Below, in pieces: positions 36,078-45,888 of a stretch of DNA of 64,000 nucleotides (its first letter is position 1; each line of letters begins with the position of its first letter). The stretch is from Bacillota bacterium (GTDB lineage: Bacteria > Bacillota > Clostridia > Acetivibrionales > DSM-1351), in contig JAEWMS010000057.1 in NCBI GenBank assembly GCA_023393115.1, positions 1-64,000 on the forward strand, in the 5' to 3' direction. Under the pieces are notes generated by a model, which had not been told where the DNA came from, searched no databases, and saw nothing but the letters and a program-made list of their open reading frames with translations. A program made the position numbers and the translations under genes.

Positions 36078-37910
36078 TTATTTTATTCTTACTCCGTAAA
36101 TTTTCTTTGCATAGGTTCCCACTACAGCCATATTGTTATAAACCGACGGTGAGGCTTCAACATTACCACCTACCGATATTTTATCAAGGTCTTCTCCTGT
36201 TTTTGGATCAATCAGGTGCATCTCTCCCTTGAAATCACATAACAACATATAGGTTTTACCCTCCTCAGACATAAAGTCTACAGGTGAGCTCCAGCTGTAT
36301 GCGTCCAGATGCCTTTTCCAGACCTCCTTACCGGTCTTCTTGTCCAATGCTACTAAAGTGCCGTCATTTGTTGATCCGGTTAATGCAACATTAAAAATAA
36401 CAATATCACTAATATCATTCTTGCCAACAACAGGCGTTGCTAACGCACCACCGTTAATATATGACTGATATACACAGGAATAATTCTTCTGCCAGATAAG
36501 TTCGCCAGTAAGAGCATTGAGCTTTCTAATGTTGCAATCAGCTCTTGAACCGGCCTTACCACGCTTATCTATTTCATTTGCAGTGTACAGGAAAACTCCA
36601 TCCTCAGTTTCCTCCAGTGTTATTGTACTGTCGGTATCGTCCCCGGATTTATATATCCACAAAGGCTCCATTGAGTTAATGTCCAGGCATTGTATAGTAC
36701 CTCCGTTATCAGCGAAGTACATCAAATTTCTGTAGAAGGCAGGAGAATTTTCTATTCCCTGTTCGGAGCTGTAACTGCTTTTATAACGGTACTTTGTTAC
36801 GGTCGGCTGTATTGACAACGCACCTGTCTTGCTGTCAAACTTGGTGTTAAGCTTGGTTTTGTAAACCAAACCGTTCTCACCACAGTTTATCAGCGTATCC
36901 GTGTATCTGTTCAGCAGAGCTGAGGAATCATTTGCGCCCCAACTCCGGAATGCAACAGGATCATTTCCGGGGAATGAATAAATCTCCTTCTGATTTACAA
37001 GATTAAAAATCCTATACTTAAAGGAACCCTTCTTATCATTCATTTCATTTAAACCCTGTCCGGTATAAAATAACGGATAACCTCTAGGGTCTACCATTCC
37101 GGTCCCCTTAACGGTAAAGCCTATATTCATCTTGGGCCTCGATGGCTGTCCCGTCTCCATGTCAAGAAAATATACATTACCGTCAAAAACGGGATAGATT
37201 ACTTCCACCAGATCCTTTGTTTTCAGGTTAGCATTTATATTCATAGCTTTCCTAACATCTTCTGACCAATGTACCAACAGTGGCTGACCAGTCCAGCCCG
37301 CTCCAGGCCAGAAACTTCCCACACCGGTAACAGCTCCAATCTCATGTGTCCATACAATTTCCAGCTTCTTTTCCTTTACATCGGCCTTTCCCCATGAAGG
37401 AGCTGTTCTGTAGTTGTTACCTCTAAAAGTTGTAACACCTTCAAGTTCCGAGTACATTTCAGGTGACCCGAAAGCTATATTATACGGTGGGTTATAGTTT
37501 TTGACGGTTTTGTTGTTGACCAGAGTCCAATAGGATATTTTCCCGCCATCCTTGTAGGTTTTCTGCCATGCTCCGTCACTCAAAGCCTTTTTAGCTACAA
37601 AACCGGGAGGGTTTTTCCATTGCACCAGCAGGTCATCAGGATTTGTACTTTCTGCAGGCTCCACTACTGTTTCTTCGGCGGGAGTCTGGCTATGTTCAGC
37701 TTGTTGTGTGGGTTCAGATGCTTTTGCTGTCTCCTCTGCGCTTACGGCTGCTGTAGATGAACCAACTGCCGTAGTTCCTATTGCCTGATTCAGCCAGGGC
37801 AGATTTCCGTTAAATAACAAATAAACAGCCGTCAAAGCTAAGAGTAACAGTGAAAAGAATATCGTTACCGCAGGCAGCAGACTGTTGTGTTTTCTATTTT
37901 TATTATTCAT
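36078..37910 (-). CDS. Membrane-anchored PQQ-like beta-propeller protein (paralogue 1)
   Basis: This 610-residue protein has one N-terminal membrane helix (about 14-34), a low-complexity Ala/Ser/Thr/Glu linker (to about 95) and an extracellular beta-propeller with the same blade motifs as its neighbour (IQCLDINSMEPLWIYKS, RKLNALTGELIWQK, VALDKKTGKEVWK). GGAGG lies five bases before the ATG at 37910; the earlier in-frame start has no site. The two genes lie head to tail about 36 nt apart and arose by tandem duplication. Function is unknown. Confidence 0.85.
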   Translation of the reverse strand: MNNKNRKHNSLLPAVTIFFSLLLLALTAVYLLFNGNLPWLNQAIGTTAVGSSTAAVSAEETAKASEPTQQAEHSQTPAEETVVEPAESTNPDDLLVQWKNPPGFVAKKALSDGAWQKTYKDGGKISYWTLVNNKTVKNYNPPYNIAFGSPEMYSELEGVTTFRGNNYRTAPSWGKADVKEKKLEIVWTHEIGAVTGVGSFWPGAGWTGQPLLVHWSEDVRKAMNINANLKTKDLVEVIYPVFDGNVYFLDMETGQPSRPKMNIGFTVKGTGMVDPRGYPLFYTGQGLNEMNDKKGSFKYRIFNLVNQKEIYSFPGNDPVAFRSWGANDSSALLNRYTDTLINCGENGLVYKTKLNTKFDSKTGALSIQPTVTKYRYKSSYSSEQGIENSPAFYRNLMYFADNGGTIQCLDINSMEPLWIYKSGDDTDSTITLEETEDGVFLYTANEIDKRGKAGSRADCNIRKLNALTGELIWQKNYSCVYQSYINGGALATPVVGKNDISDIVIFNVALTGSTNDGTLVALDKKTGKEVWKRHLDAYSWSSPVDFMSEEGKTYMLLCDFKGEMHLIDPKTGEDLDKISVGGNVEASPSVYNNMAVVGTYAKKIYGVRIK

Positions 37911-38278
37911 TTTTACCTCCATAATCGGTTCGTCCCTAACCATATTTTAGCGACAAACCCTTTTGATATTATATCAGAATAGGCATGAAAATTATATTTT
38001 TTTTACTAATTTTTTCTTAAGAATCAATAATGAATTAATTAAATGCTTGTTATACCATGGAATTTTAAATGATTTATTTGTTAAATTTTTGGTAAATATT
38101 CTCCATTATATTGTAATTGACTGACTTTTTATCTATAATTATTTTTACTTGCTATCCATTTCCGAATACATTTCCTATAAAGAGCACAGATTAAAAATAT
38201 CGTATATGTGTATATTATTTGTCATTTGAAGCATGTAAAACCTATAAATTTAAATATATTAAACATAGGGGGAGTCGC
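37911..38278. other. Divergent intergenic region before the P-type ATPase
   Basis: These 368 bp are very AT-rich and separate divergent genes, so they must hold promoters in both directions. I see no clear hairpin, operator or riboswitch; in particular the conserved boxes of the Mn2+ (yybP-ykoY) riboswitch are absent. Confidence 0.5.
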
Positions 38279-40891
38279 ATGAAAAACTATTACAACTACA
38301 CGGCTCAGGAAGTTCTCAAAGAGCTGAACACAAATCTTAACGGTATTTCAGACAAAGATATTGCCGGGATCAGAGAGAAATATGGCTTCAATGAGCTTCA
38401 GACCGGTAAAAAAGCTGGAGTTATTAAAATTTTTCTGAGCCAGTTCAAGGACTTTTTAGTTATAATCCTTTTAGTGGCTGCCGTAGTGTCACTTTTTTTA
38501 AAAGACTATGAAAGTGCAATTGTTATTTTTGCAGTTACTATCTTAAACTCAATACTTGGAACAGCTCAGCACTTCAAGGCGGAAAAATCCCTTGAAAGCC
38601 TGAAATCCTTATCTTCACCAGTTGCAAGAGTCATTAGAAATAAGATGAGGATTGAGATTCCGTCCAGAGAGGTTTTGGTGGGTGATATTCTATTATTGGA
38701 AGCCGGAGACTTTATAAGTGCCGACGGAAGAATTATTGAAAACCACAGTCTTCAGGTAAATGAAAGCTCCCTTACCGGGGAATCGGAAAGCGTTGTAAAG
38801 ACCGCAGATGTAATCGACGGACTTGATATACCCATTGGTGACCGGAAAAACATGGTCTTTACCGGCAGTCATGTCACCTACGGAAGAGCGGTAGTAGCTG
38901 TAACAAGTACCGGTATGTCAACTGAACTGGGAAAAATCGCCTCCCTGATGGAAGCTGCGGAGAACAAGCAGACCCCCTTACAGGTCAGTCTGGACAAATT
39001 CGGCAAAAAGCTTGCCATAGCCATTCTTGCCCTTTGTGCAATTATTTTGGCTACTAATATTATAAGGGGTTACTCTGCTATTGATTCATTTATGTTTGCA
39101 ATAGCCCTTGCCGTAGCAGCTATACCTGAGGCTCTGAGTTCAATTGTTACAATCGTTCTCGCCATTGGGACACAGAAGATGGCAAAAGAGAATGCCATTG
39201 TCAGAAAACTACATGCAGTGGAAAGCCTGGGCAGTGTGTCTGTTATCTGTTCTGATAAAACAGGTACCCTCACCCAGAATAAAATGGTAGCAAAGAAGGT
39301 CTTTGTTGGGTGGAAAATATTCGACTCGGAAAAGCTTGATATGGAAGATACTCTTCAGCGTTCAATAGTAAAAATAAGCATATTGTCAAGTGATGCAACC
39401 ATTACTGACGGAACTGCTGTAGGTGATCCCACAGAAGTTGCTTTCGTCAAGCTATCCAACGATTACGGCTATGAAGAAGAGGATGTGCGCGACGAATACT
39501 CCAGATTGTCGGAAGTACCTTTTGATTCTGACAGAAAGCTCATGAGTACCCTTCACAATATTGAAGGTCAGTACATGATGTTTACAAAGGGTGCTCCCGA
39601 TGTTATTTTAAGCAGATCCAAAAACGTTCTGACAGAGCACGGGGATAAGCCTCTGGAACAAGACAATATTGAATTTATCGAAAAAGTAAACAGAGAATTT
39701 TCACAGGAAGGGTTACGTGTTCTTGCCTTTGCACGAAAGACTTTTGATTCCCAGACGAAACTGACCATCGATGACGAGAAGGATTTGACCTTTGTTGGTC
39801 TTGTTGCCATGATTGACCCTCCCAGAGAGGAATCAAAACAGGCTGTGGCCGATTGTATACGTGCGGGTATCAAGCCTGTAATGATTACCGGTGACCATAA
39901 GATCACTGCATCAGCTATTGCAAAGCAAATCGGTATTATGAATGAAAACAGCCATGCTATTGAGGGTGTGGAAATCGAAAAAATGTCCGATGAAGAGTTA
40001 AGAAGTAAGGTAGAGAATATCTCAGTTTATGCCCGTGTGTCTCCTGAGCATAAGATACGTATTGTAAAGGCCTGGCAGGACAAGGGAAATGTTGTGGCCA
40101 TGACGGGAGACGGTGTAAATGATGCACCGGCGCTGAAACAGGCCGATATTGGAGTCGCCATGGGTAAGGTTGGAACTGAGGTTGCAAAGGATGCAGCGTC
40201 TATGATTCTGGTAGATGACAACTTTGCTACCATAGTCAAAGCGGTTTCAAACGGAAGAAGTATATATACCAATATCAAGAACTCCATTAAGTTCCTGCTT
40301 TCAGGTAACACTGCCGGAATACTGGCAGTGCTGTATACATCAATTTTAGCTCTGCCACTTCCGTTTACAGCCATGCATTTGCTGTTTATTAATCTACTGA
40401 CCGACTCCATGCCTGCAATTGCTCTTGGTTTGGAGCCATACCGGAAGGACGTCTTGAATTCGAAGCCAAGGGATATTAATGAACCTTTATTAAATAAAGG
40501 ATTTTTGCTCCATGTAATCTTTGAAGGTGCTGTAATAGCAGCTAGCGCACTGACAGCCTTTTATTATGGCTTGAGTGTTGGCACCTCCGCCCTGGCAAGT
40601 ACTATGGCATTTGCTGTATTGGCGCTGGCAAGACTGATCCATGGATTTAACTGCCGCTCCAACTACCCCTTGTTCAAAATTGGTTTCTTTACCAATAAGT
40701 ATCAGTGGGGAGCAGTTCTTGCGGGAATACTACTTCTGACATTGGTTCTTACAGTTTCACCACTCCAGAGTTTATTTGAAATAGATCCAAAAGTAATTGA
40801 CCATATAGGGATAATTGGTATGCTCGGTCTTGTACCTTTCGTAATCATCCAGATATATAAAACAATAAGGATGGCAATAAAAAGTAAATAA
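38279..40891 (+). CDS. P-type Ca2+-translocating ATPase (type IIA, PMR1-like)
   Basis: This 870-residue membrane pump has an N-terminal cation-ATPase domain, the TGES actuator motif (166-169), the membrane motif AIPEAL (281-286), phosphorylation Asp326 in SDKTGTLTQ, the nucleotide domain with FTKGAPDVIL, the hinge TGDGVNDAPAL, and a C-terminal domain with a further six spans and NLLTDSMPA. These fit calcium export from the cytoplasm. The start at 38279 is supported by GGGGGAG four to eight bases upstream; an in-frame upstream ATG-like start at 38219 has none. Confidence 0.93.
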   Translation: MKNYYNYTAQEVLKELNTNLNGISDKDIAGIREKYGFNELQTGKKAGVIKIFLSQFKDFLVIILLVAAVVSLFLKDYESAIVIFAVTILNSILGTAQHFKAEKSLESLKSLSSPVARVIRNKMRIEIPSREVLVGDILLLEAGDFISADGRIIENHSLQVNESSLTGESESVVKTADVIDGLDIPIGDRKNMVFTGSHVTYGRAVVAVTSTGMSTELGKIASLMEAAENKQTPLQVSLDKFGKKLAIAILALCAIILATNIIRGYSAIDSFMFAIALAVAAIPEALSSIVTIVLAIGTQKMAKENAIVRKLHAVESLGSVSVICSDKTGTLTQNKMVAKKVFVGWKIFDSEKLDMEDTLQRSIVKISILSSDATITDGTAVGDPTEVAFVKLSNDYGYEEEDVRDEYSRLSEVPFDSDRKLMSTLHNIEGQYMMFTKGAPDVILSRSKNVLTEHGDKPLEQDNIEFIEKVNREFSQEGLRVLAFARKTFDSQTKLTIDDEKDLTFVGLVAMIDPPREESKQAVADCIRAGIKPVMITGDHKITASAIAKQIGIMNENSHAIEGVEIEKMSDEELRSKVENISVYARVSPEHKIRIVKAWQDKGNVVAMTGDGVNDAPALKQADIGVAMGKVGTEVAKDAASMILVDDNFATIVKAVSNGRSIYTNIKNSIKFLLSGNTAGILAVLYTSILALPLPFTAMHLLFINLLTDSMPAIALGLEPYRKDVLNSKPRDINEPLLNKGFLLHVIFEGAVIAASALTAFYYGLSVGTSALASTMAFAVLALARLIHGFNCRSNYPLFKIGFFTNKYQWGAVLAGILLLTLVLTVSPLQSLFEIDPKVIDHIGIIGMLGLVPFVIIQIYKTIRMAIKSK

Positions 40892-41011
40892 ATACAGTAT
40901 CAAAAGTTGAAAAATAGTAATGCTAATGTAAAGATTATTCACTAAAGGAGGGACCTAATCCATGCCATTCTTATTTGTGATTTGTGAAAAATTTTAGGGC
41001 ATGGACATAAT

Positions 41012-41137
41012 ATGGGAAAAAACAAAAGTACTAAGTCAGACGGCGTTAAAAATTTTGCCAACACTCAGGATTTAAGTAGCAAAACCCGATTTCCGACGGG
41101 TGCAGAACCAAATGTAAAAACTTCATCACCGAAATAG
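41012..41137 (+). CDS. Small basic hypothetical protein, 41 residues
   Basis: An ATG at 41012 opens a 41-codon frame rich in Lys, Ser and Asn that ends at 41137 and is followed at once by a terminator. I do not recognise the family; a small spore protein is possible but not supported by a motif. The strong AAAGGAGGG at 40946 lies instead before an 11-codon frame (40962-40997), so translation may pass through that short leader or a 24-codon frame starting at 41000. Expression of the 41-residue frame is uncertain. Confidence 0.4.
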   Translation: MGKNKSTKSDGVKNFANTQDLSSKTRFPTGAEPNVKTSSPK

Positions 41138-41146
41138 TATATACGG

Positions 41147-41190
41147 AAAATCCCCGGCATCAGTGTAATTTACTGACCCGGGGAATTTTT
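41147..41190. terminator. Bidirectional terminator between small ORF and BtrH-like gene
   Basis: TCCCCGG pairs with CCGGGGA, with an inner TCAGT/ACTGA pair. A-runs and T-runs flank it on both sides. It terminates the plus-strand small gene and the minus-strand gene that ends at 41190. Confidence 0.85.
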
Positions 41191-42230
41191 TATTTTATCA
41201 GTGTATTAATTATCAATATAAAATCAGACAGAATATTTCTTTCATATTCACAAACCATTTTAAGTGTACTAATAATATCGTCCAATAATTCAGGTTTGTT
41301 TGACATTGAATACTTCATTTGATACTGCCTCATAATCATACATTTTTTCTCTACAAGTTGATATTGTTTATAAATTTCCTCCAACTTAGTTGAAGGATAC
41401 AGCTTTAATAAGTATTCCATACGTAAAAGCATGCATTTTTTATGTTCCCATAATATATGGAGAGGCCTGATATCATAATATACCTTTCTCTCAGATAAAA
41501 GACTGAAATATTCAATTAAACCGTCATATACTGCAAGTCCATAAACGCAGTTTTGCGAAGGATTTCTAAAGGTTCTGTAATTATTATCGGTATGTTGTGA
41601 ATTCAAAAAATCTGTTAGCTGATCTCTTATAAGTACTAAATCCAATTCGTAAGAGTATTCTTCATTATATGATATTAATTTTATCTGACCATTAGGCCAA
41701 CTTGATAGGTTACTATTAAAACCTTTTTCAAAGGTATCAAAACCTATCCTCATGTTTCCGAATATTCCTTTTCCGTTATAACCTAAAACATTGTAGGTTT
41801 TAGCCTTTAAATCATATCCATACACAAGGTTCTCGTGATAAAAAGTCCTGATTTTATAGCTCCTGGTATCAGGTATGTAATACTCATCAAGATGCAATAC
41901 AACATAATTGTTGTTATTTATTGAATTTATTATAAAATCATTTATTTCGATATTGTAATCCCTTAGGAGATAAAATTGTATTGAGTTTCTTTTGATCCAT
42001 GGATTTCCCGGATAAACCGAGTCAATCCATTTATTTCCCTCAAGGATGCATGATAATACTGAAAAATCAAAAAATATCCCTTTACAACGCGTATCACAGA
42101 CCAACTGAATATAATTACTTAAAAACCACGGAAGGGTTTCATTATAATTGAAGATAACAGATAAAGGATAAGCGTGGATGGTGTATCCGATAATCGGTGG
42201 TATTGTTATAGGGAGATTTTTCTCAGACAT
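41190..42230 (-). CDS. Hypothetical protein resembling BtrH_N-type proteins of peptide clusters
   Basis: This 346-residue cytoplasmic protein has the pattern PPIIGYTIHAYPLSVI at the start, a VVLHLDEYYIPDTRSY segment near 110-130 and FYHENLVYGYDLKAKTYNVLGYN near 130-155. These recall uncharacterised proteins with a BtrH_N-like, peptidase-like fold found in nonribosomal peptide and RiPP clusters of Firmicutes. No such cluster is adjacent here. A Cys61-type nucleophile cannot be assigned with certainty. The gene is flanked by terminators on both sides and is therefore a single transcription unit. Function is unknown. Confidence 0.6.
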   Translation of the reverse strand: MSEKNLPITIPPIIGYTIHAYPLSVIFNYNETLPWFLSNYIQLVCDTRCKGIFFDFSVLSCILEGNKWIDSVYPGNPWIKRNSIQFYLLRDYNIEINDFIINSINNNNYVVLHLDEYYIPDTRSYKIRTFYHENLVYGYDLKAKTYNVLGYNGKGIFGNMRIGFDTFEKGFNSNLSSWPNGQIKLISYNEEYSYELDLVLIRDQLTDFLNSQHTDNNYRTFRNPSQNCVYGLAVYDGLIEYFSLLSERKVYYDIRPLHILWEHKKCMLLRMEYLLKLYPSTKLEEIYKQYQLVEKKCMIMRQYQMKYSMSNKPELLDDIISTLKMVCEYERNILSDFILIINTLIK

Positions 42231-42326
42231 ACTTTTGTTCCTCCAAATTCTTGTATTTTCTACCTATTATAACATATTTTAACATAATTTGTGTACACAA
42301 AATATTCCCTTATCTTTCGAAGCTAA

Positions 42327-42372
42327 AAAAAGCTGCCATAAACCAACTTTCGCCGGTTTATGGCAGCTTTTA
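42327..42372 (-). terminator. Terminator of the hydrogenase operon
   Basis: A perfect 17-bp stem (AAAAGCTGCCATAAACC with its complement) around a 10-nt loop is followed by a T-run on the minus strand. It lies 25 nt past the hydrogenase stop codon. Confidence 0.92.
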
Positions 42373-42396
42373 ATAAACTTTGGATTTCTAAATTAA

Positions 42397-44121
42397 TTAT
42401 CTTGCTACATAATGTGTGTGTAGTAATTTGTGAGCCTTATGGTCTCCTGCTTCGCCGAGATATTCAGCATAAAGCTTCTGTATTTCAGGATTATCATGAG
42501 ATTTTCTAGTAACGCATACCTTGTCTATGTCATATAGTCCTTTGATTCTTGCAGCTTTAACCTCATCAGTTTTTGACTTATCCTTAATGATGGGCTGTCC
42601 GCCGCCGTTGATACATCCGCCTTCACAGGCCATTACTTCTATGAAGTGATAGTCTGCTTCTCCTGCTCTTACTTTGTCAAGGAGCTTTGAAGCGTTTGCT
42701 GTACCGTTTGCCACAGCAACCTTTATATCCATACCAGCAACATTAACAGTAGCTTCCTTTATCCCTTCCAAACCTCTAACTGCAGTGTACTCAATTTTTT
42801 CAAGAGATTTTCCTGTAAGCTTGTCAGCCACTGTACGAAGGGCTGCTTCCATAACTCCTCCGGTATTTCCGAAGATAGTACCTGCACCTGAATAAGTTCC
42901 CAGGATGCTGTCTCTCTCTCCGTCTTCCAGTTCAGTAAACTGTATTCCTGCCTGACGAATCATTCTTGCGAGTTCTCTGGTAGTTATGACAGCATCGATA
43001 TCTCTGAGGCCGTCAACCTGCATTTCTTCTCTGTCGGCTTCATACTTCTTTGCTGTACAAGGCATTACTGATACAACAAATACCTTCTCAGGATCAACGT
43101 CAGCCTTTACCGGATAGTAGGACTTTGCAACAGCACCAAACATCTGCTGAGGTGATTTGCAGGTTGACAGGTTCTCCAGGAAATCGTGGTAGTTGTGTTC
43201 ACAGAACTTAATCCATCCAGGTGAGCAGGAAGTAATCATTGGAAGCTTTCCGCCGTTCTGTATTCTTTTAATAAGTTCATTTCCTTCTTCAATTATTGTT
43301 AAGTCAGCGCTGAAGTTGGTATCAAATACTTTTGTAAAACCAAGTCTTCTCAAAGCTGTGACCATTTTACCCTCTACATTGGTACCCGGTGCATAACCAA
43401 ACTCTTCACCAAGAGCCACTCTTACAGCCGGTGCAGTCTGAACTACTACATGCAGGTCCTTGTTTTCAAGTGCCTTCCAAACCTTTTCTGTATCGTCTCT
43501 TTCAGAAAGAGCACCAACCGGACAGGCTTTGATACACTGACCACAATTGATACAATCGTGGGTTGCCAGCCCTTCTTCATATCCAGTTGTAACTGTCATG
43601 TGGGCTCCACGGTAAGCATAATCTATTACTCCTACATCCTGCAGCTTGGAACAGACACTTACACATCTTCCACAGAGAACACACTTATTTGGATCTCTTA
43701 CAATAGGTCCTGATGTATCAATACTACCTTTATCAACTTTTCCGTCATAAGGAAGTCTGTCTATTCCATTATCATTACATAGTGTCTGCAATTCACATTT
43801 TAAGTTTCTTGAGCATGAGAGACATTCCCTGTTGTGGTTTGCCATAATAAGCTCAAGAATATTCTTTCTTGCTTCTCTTACAGTACTGGTTGCAGTTTTA
43901 ACTACCAGTCCTTCCGATACCTTGGTAACACAAGCAGGATGCAAACCTCTCCAGCCTTCAACCTCGACCACACATACTCTGCATGAACCGGGTTCGTTAA
44001 CGCCCTTCATGAAGCAAAGTGTGGGTATATTTATATTGAGCTTTTTAGCAGCTTCAAGTATTGTTGTGTCCTTTGGAACCTCTACTGAAATACCATCTAT
44101 AGTAACATTAATCATTTCCAT
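42397..44121 (-). CDS. hydA: [FeFe]-hydrogenase catalytic subunit (HydA/HndD)
   Basis: This 574-residue hydrogenase makes H2. It has an N-terminal plant-type [2Fe-2S] domain (Cys motif GSCRVC), a His/Cys [4Fe-4S] site (HNRECLSC), two [4Fe-4S] clusters (CVLCGRCVSVC and CINCGQCIKAC), and the H-cluster domain with L1 TSCSPGW (297-303), L2 MPCTAKK and L3 ACEGGCINGGGQP. The start at 44121 is one base after the NuoF-like gene's stop; an upstream in-frame start at 44175 would overlap that gene. With its neighbours it forms an NAD(P)- and probably ferredoxin-linked hydrogenase. Confidence 0.95.
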   Translation of the reverse strand: MEMINVTIDGISVEVPKDTTILEAAKKLNINIPTLCFMKGVNEPGSCRVCVVEVEGWRGLHPACVTKVSEGLVVKTATSTVREARKNILELIMANHNRECLSCSRNLKCELQTLCNDNGIDRLPYDGKVDKGSIDTSGPIVRDPNKCVLCGRCVSVCSKLQDVGVIDYAYRGAHMTVTTGYEEGLATHDCINCGQCIKACPVGALSERDDTEKVWKALENKDLHVVVQTAPAVRVALGEEFGYAPGTNVEGKMVTALRRLGFTKVFDTNFSADLTIIEEGNELIKRIQNGGKLPMITSCSPGWIKFCEHNYHDFLENLSTCKSPQQMFGAVAKSYYPVKADVDPEKVFVVSVMPCTAKKYEADREEMQVDGLRDIDAVITTRELARMIRQAGIQFTELEDGERDSILGTYSGAGTIFGNTGGVMEAALRTVADKLTGKSLEKIEYTAVRGLEGIKEATVNVAGMDIKVAVANGTANASKLLDKVRAGEADYHFIEVMACEGGCINGGGQPIIKDKSKTDEVKAARIKGLYDIDKVCVTRKSHDNPEIQKLYAEYLGEAGDHKAHKLLHTHYVAR

Positions 44122-44122
44122 A

Positions 44123-45412
44123 TTATTTACCTGCCTTTCCGGACATAGGACATACTCCTGCTCTGCATTTACCATTTATATGCTCCAGGAACTCTTCTTC
44201 AAAATACTTTACAAGAGTTAACAAAGGTACAGGAGCACTCTGACCAAGGCCGCAGAAGCTTGCTGTTTTCATGGTCTGTGCCAGACTCTTCAGTTTGTTG
44301 AAATCCTCCATAGTTGCAGTACCTTCTGTAAGCTTATCAACCAGTTCAACCAATCTATAAGTGCCCTCTCTGCAAGGTGTACATTTACCGCAGGATTCTT
44401 CTTCAAAGAATTCCATGGAATTCTTCAGATAATCAACAACACAGTGACTGTCATCAACCACAACAACAGCACCGGAACCCAATGAAATTCCTGCTTTTTT
44501 AAGATCATAATAACAAATTTTTGTATCCAAGAGGCTTTCATGGAAACAGCTTCCTGACTGACCTCCAAGATGTACAAACTTCAACTTGCGTCCGTTGGTA
44601 ACTCCACCGCCCAGGTCATAAATAAGTTCTCTTAGAGTCATACCGAAAGGAATTTCATAGACTCCTCTATTCTGAACATTACCTGAAAGACACATTAACT
44701 TTGTACCGCCACTGAATTCAGTTCCCTTCTTGCTGAAGGTTTCTCCGCCATCCTTGATTATCCATGGAATACATGAATAGGTTTCAACATTGTTCAAAAT
44801 GGTAGGCATTTGATATAAGCCACAATTCTTTATATAAGGCGGCTTCTGTCTTGGTCTGCCGGTCTTACCTTCTATTGATTCAACAAGAGCAGTATTTTCA
44901 CCACAAACATAAGCACCAGCTCCTGAAACCACCTTAAGGGTAAAATCAAAACCTTCTCTTCCGAGGATGTTTTTTCCGAGGTAACCAGCCTTTTCAGCAT
45001 TTGCTATGGCGCTTCTCACTGTTCTCTGAATAGCTGTGTATTCACCTCTGATGTATATATAACCCTCTTTAGCGCCCATGATATAAGCACCGATTGTCAT
45101 ACCTTCAATGAGTTCCAACGGATCTTCTGCAAGAATGTGTCTGTCTTTAAATGTACCAGGTTCACCTTCGTCACCGTTACAGACCATATATTTAGGACCT
45201 TTTTTAATAGCGTAAGCCTGCTCCCACTTAATACCTGTCGGGTAAGCAGCACCACCTCTACCAAAAAGGTTTGCTTTCTTAATCTCTTCAATGGCATCTA
45301 CATGTTCCATTGACATTGTTTTCTTTAAACCTTCATAACCACCTGCTTGTATATAATCCTCAACACTGTCAGGTCTGATTTTTCCGAATCTCGCACTCAA
45401 TACCTTATCCAT
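44123..45412 (-). CDS. NuoF-like FMN/NADH-binding subunit of hydrogenase (HydB-type, short form)
   Basis: This 429-residue subunit binds NAD(H), FMN and a [4Fe-4S] cluster. It has the FMN/NADH motif GRGGAAYPTGIKW, DEGEPGTFKDRHIL, and the cluster motif SCGKCTPCREG. Unlike the usual HydB (about 600 residues), it lacks the N-terminal thioredoxin-like [2Fe-2S] domain and the C-terminal two-cluster ferredoxin domain: the chain stops just after CRAGVCP, where that domain would begin. Its start overlaps the NuoE-like gene by 8 nt and its stop is 1 nt from hydA, showing tight coupling. Confidence 0.92.
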   Translation of the reverse strand: MDKVLSARFGKIRPDSVEDYIQAGGYEGLKKTMSMEHVDAIEEIKKANLFGRGGAAYPTGIKWEQAYAIKKGPKYMVCNGDEGEPGTFKDRHILAEDPLELIEGMTIGAYIMGAKEGYIYIRGEYTAIQRTVRSAIANAEKAGYLGKNILGREGFDFTLKVVSGAGAYVCGENTALVESIEGKTGRPRQKPPYIKNCGLYQMPTILNNVETYSCIPWIIKDGGETFSKKGTEFSGGTKLMCLSGNVQNRGVYEIPFGMTLRELIYDLGGGVTNGRKLKFVHLGGQSGSCFHESLLDTKICYYDLKKAGISLGSGAVVVVDDSHCVVDYLKNSMEFFEEESCGKCTPCREGTYRLVELVDKLTEGTATMEDFNKLKSLAQTMKTASFCGLGQSAPVPLLTLVKYFEEEFLEHINGKCRAGVCPMSGKAGK

Positions 45413-45875
45413 TATGACGACCCTCCCTGTAAGAGTTTACTACCTCGCTCAACTTTTCAGCTGTGAGATTTCCATATACCTTTTCACCAATCTTTATTGC
45501 AGGTGATATGTCACATGCTCCAAAACAGGCTGACTGTATCAATGTGAAAACTCCATCTTCGGTTGTTTGACCAGGCTTAACCTTTAACTCTTTTTCCAAC
45601 ATTGTCAACAAGCTGTTTGCACCTGTAACATGACATGGGGCACTTTTACAGACTTCAACAACATATTTGCCTCTTGGTTCTGTACCAAACATTGAATAGA
45701 AAGTAATAACGCTGTACACCCTGCTTAAAGGCATATCCAGCTCGGCTGCTACAAATTCAACCCATTCGTGTGGAAGTGAATTTGTTCCCGAAATGTTCTG
45801 TAACTCCAACATGATTTGAATAAGATTGTCTTTTGAATTGCCAAAGCGATTCAATACTTCCCTAACCTTCTCCAT
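45405..45875 (-). CDS. NuoE-like [2Fe-2S] subunit of hydrogenase (HydC-type)
   Basis: This 156-residue thioredoxin-fold subunit carries one [2Fe-2S] cluster bound by Cys in CKSAPC and CFGACD. It is first in the three-gene operon with the NuoF-like subunit and hydA. AGGAGG stands five bases before the ATG, and a small hairpin (45889-45906) stands just upstream of it. Confidence 0.93.
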   Translation of the reverse strand: MEKVREVLNRFGNSKDNLIQIMLELQNISGTNSLPHEWVEFVAAELDMPLSRVYSVITFYSMFGTEPRGKYVVEVCKSAPCHVTGANSLLTMLEKELKVKPGQTTEDGVFTLIQSACFGACDISPAIKIGEKVYGNLTAEKLSEVVNSYREGRHNG

Positions 45876-45888
45876 TTTAGCCTCCTGT

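Noticed and set aside
37911..38278. Mn2+ (yybP-ykoY) riboswitch before the P-type ATPase
   Set aside because: None of the conserved boxes can be found, and the region is uniformly AT-rich.
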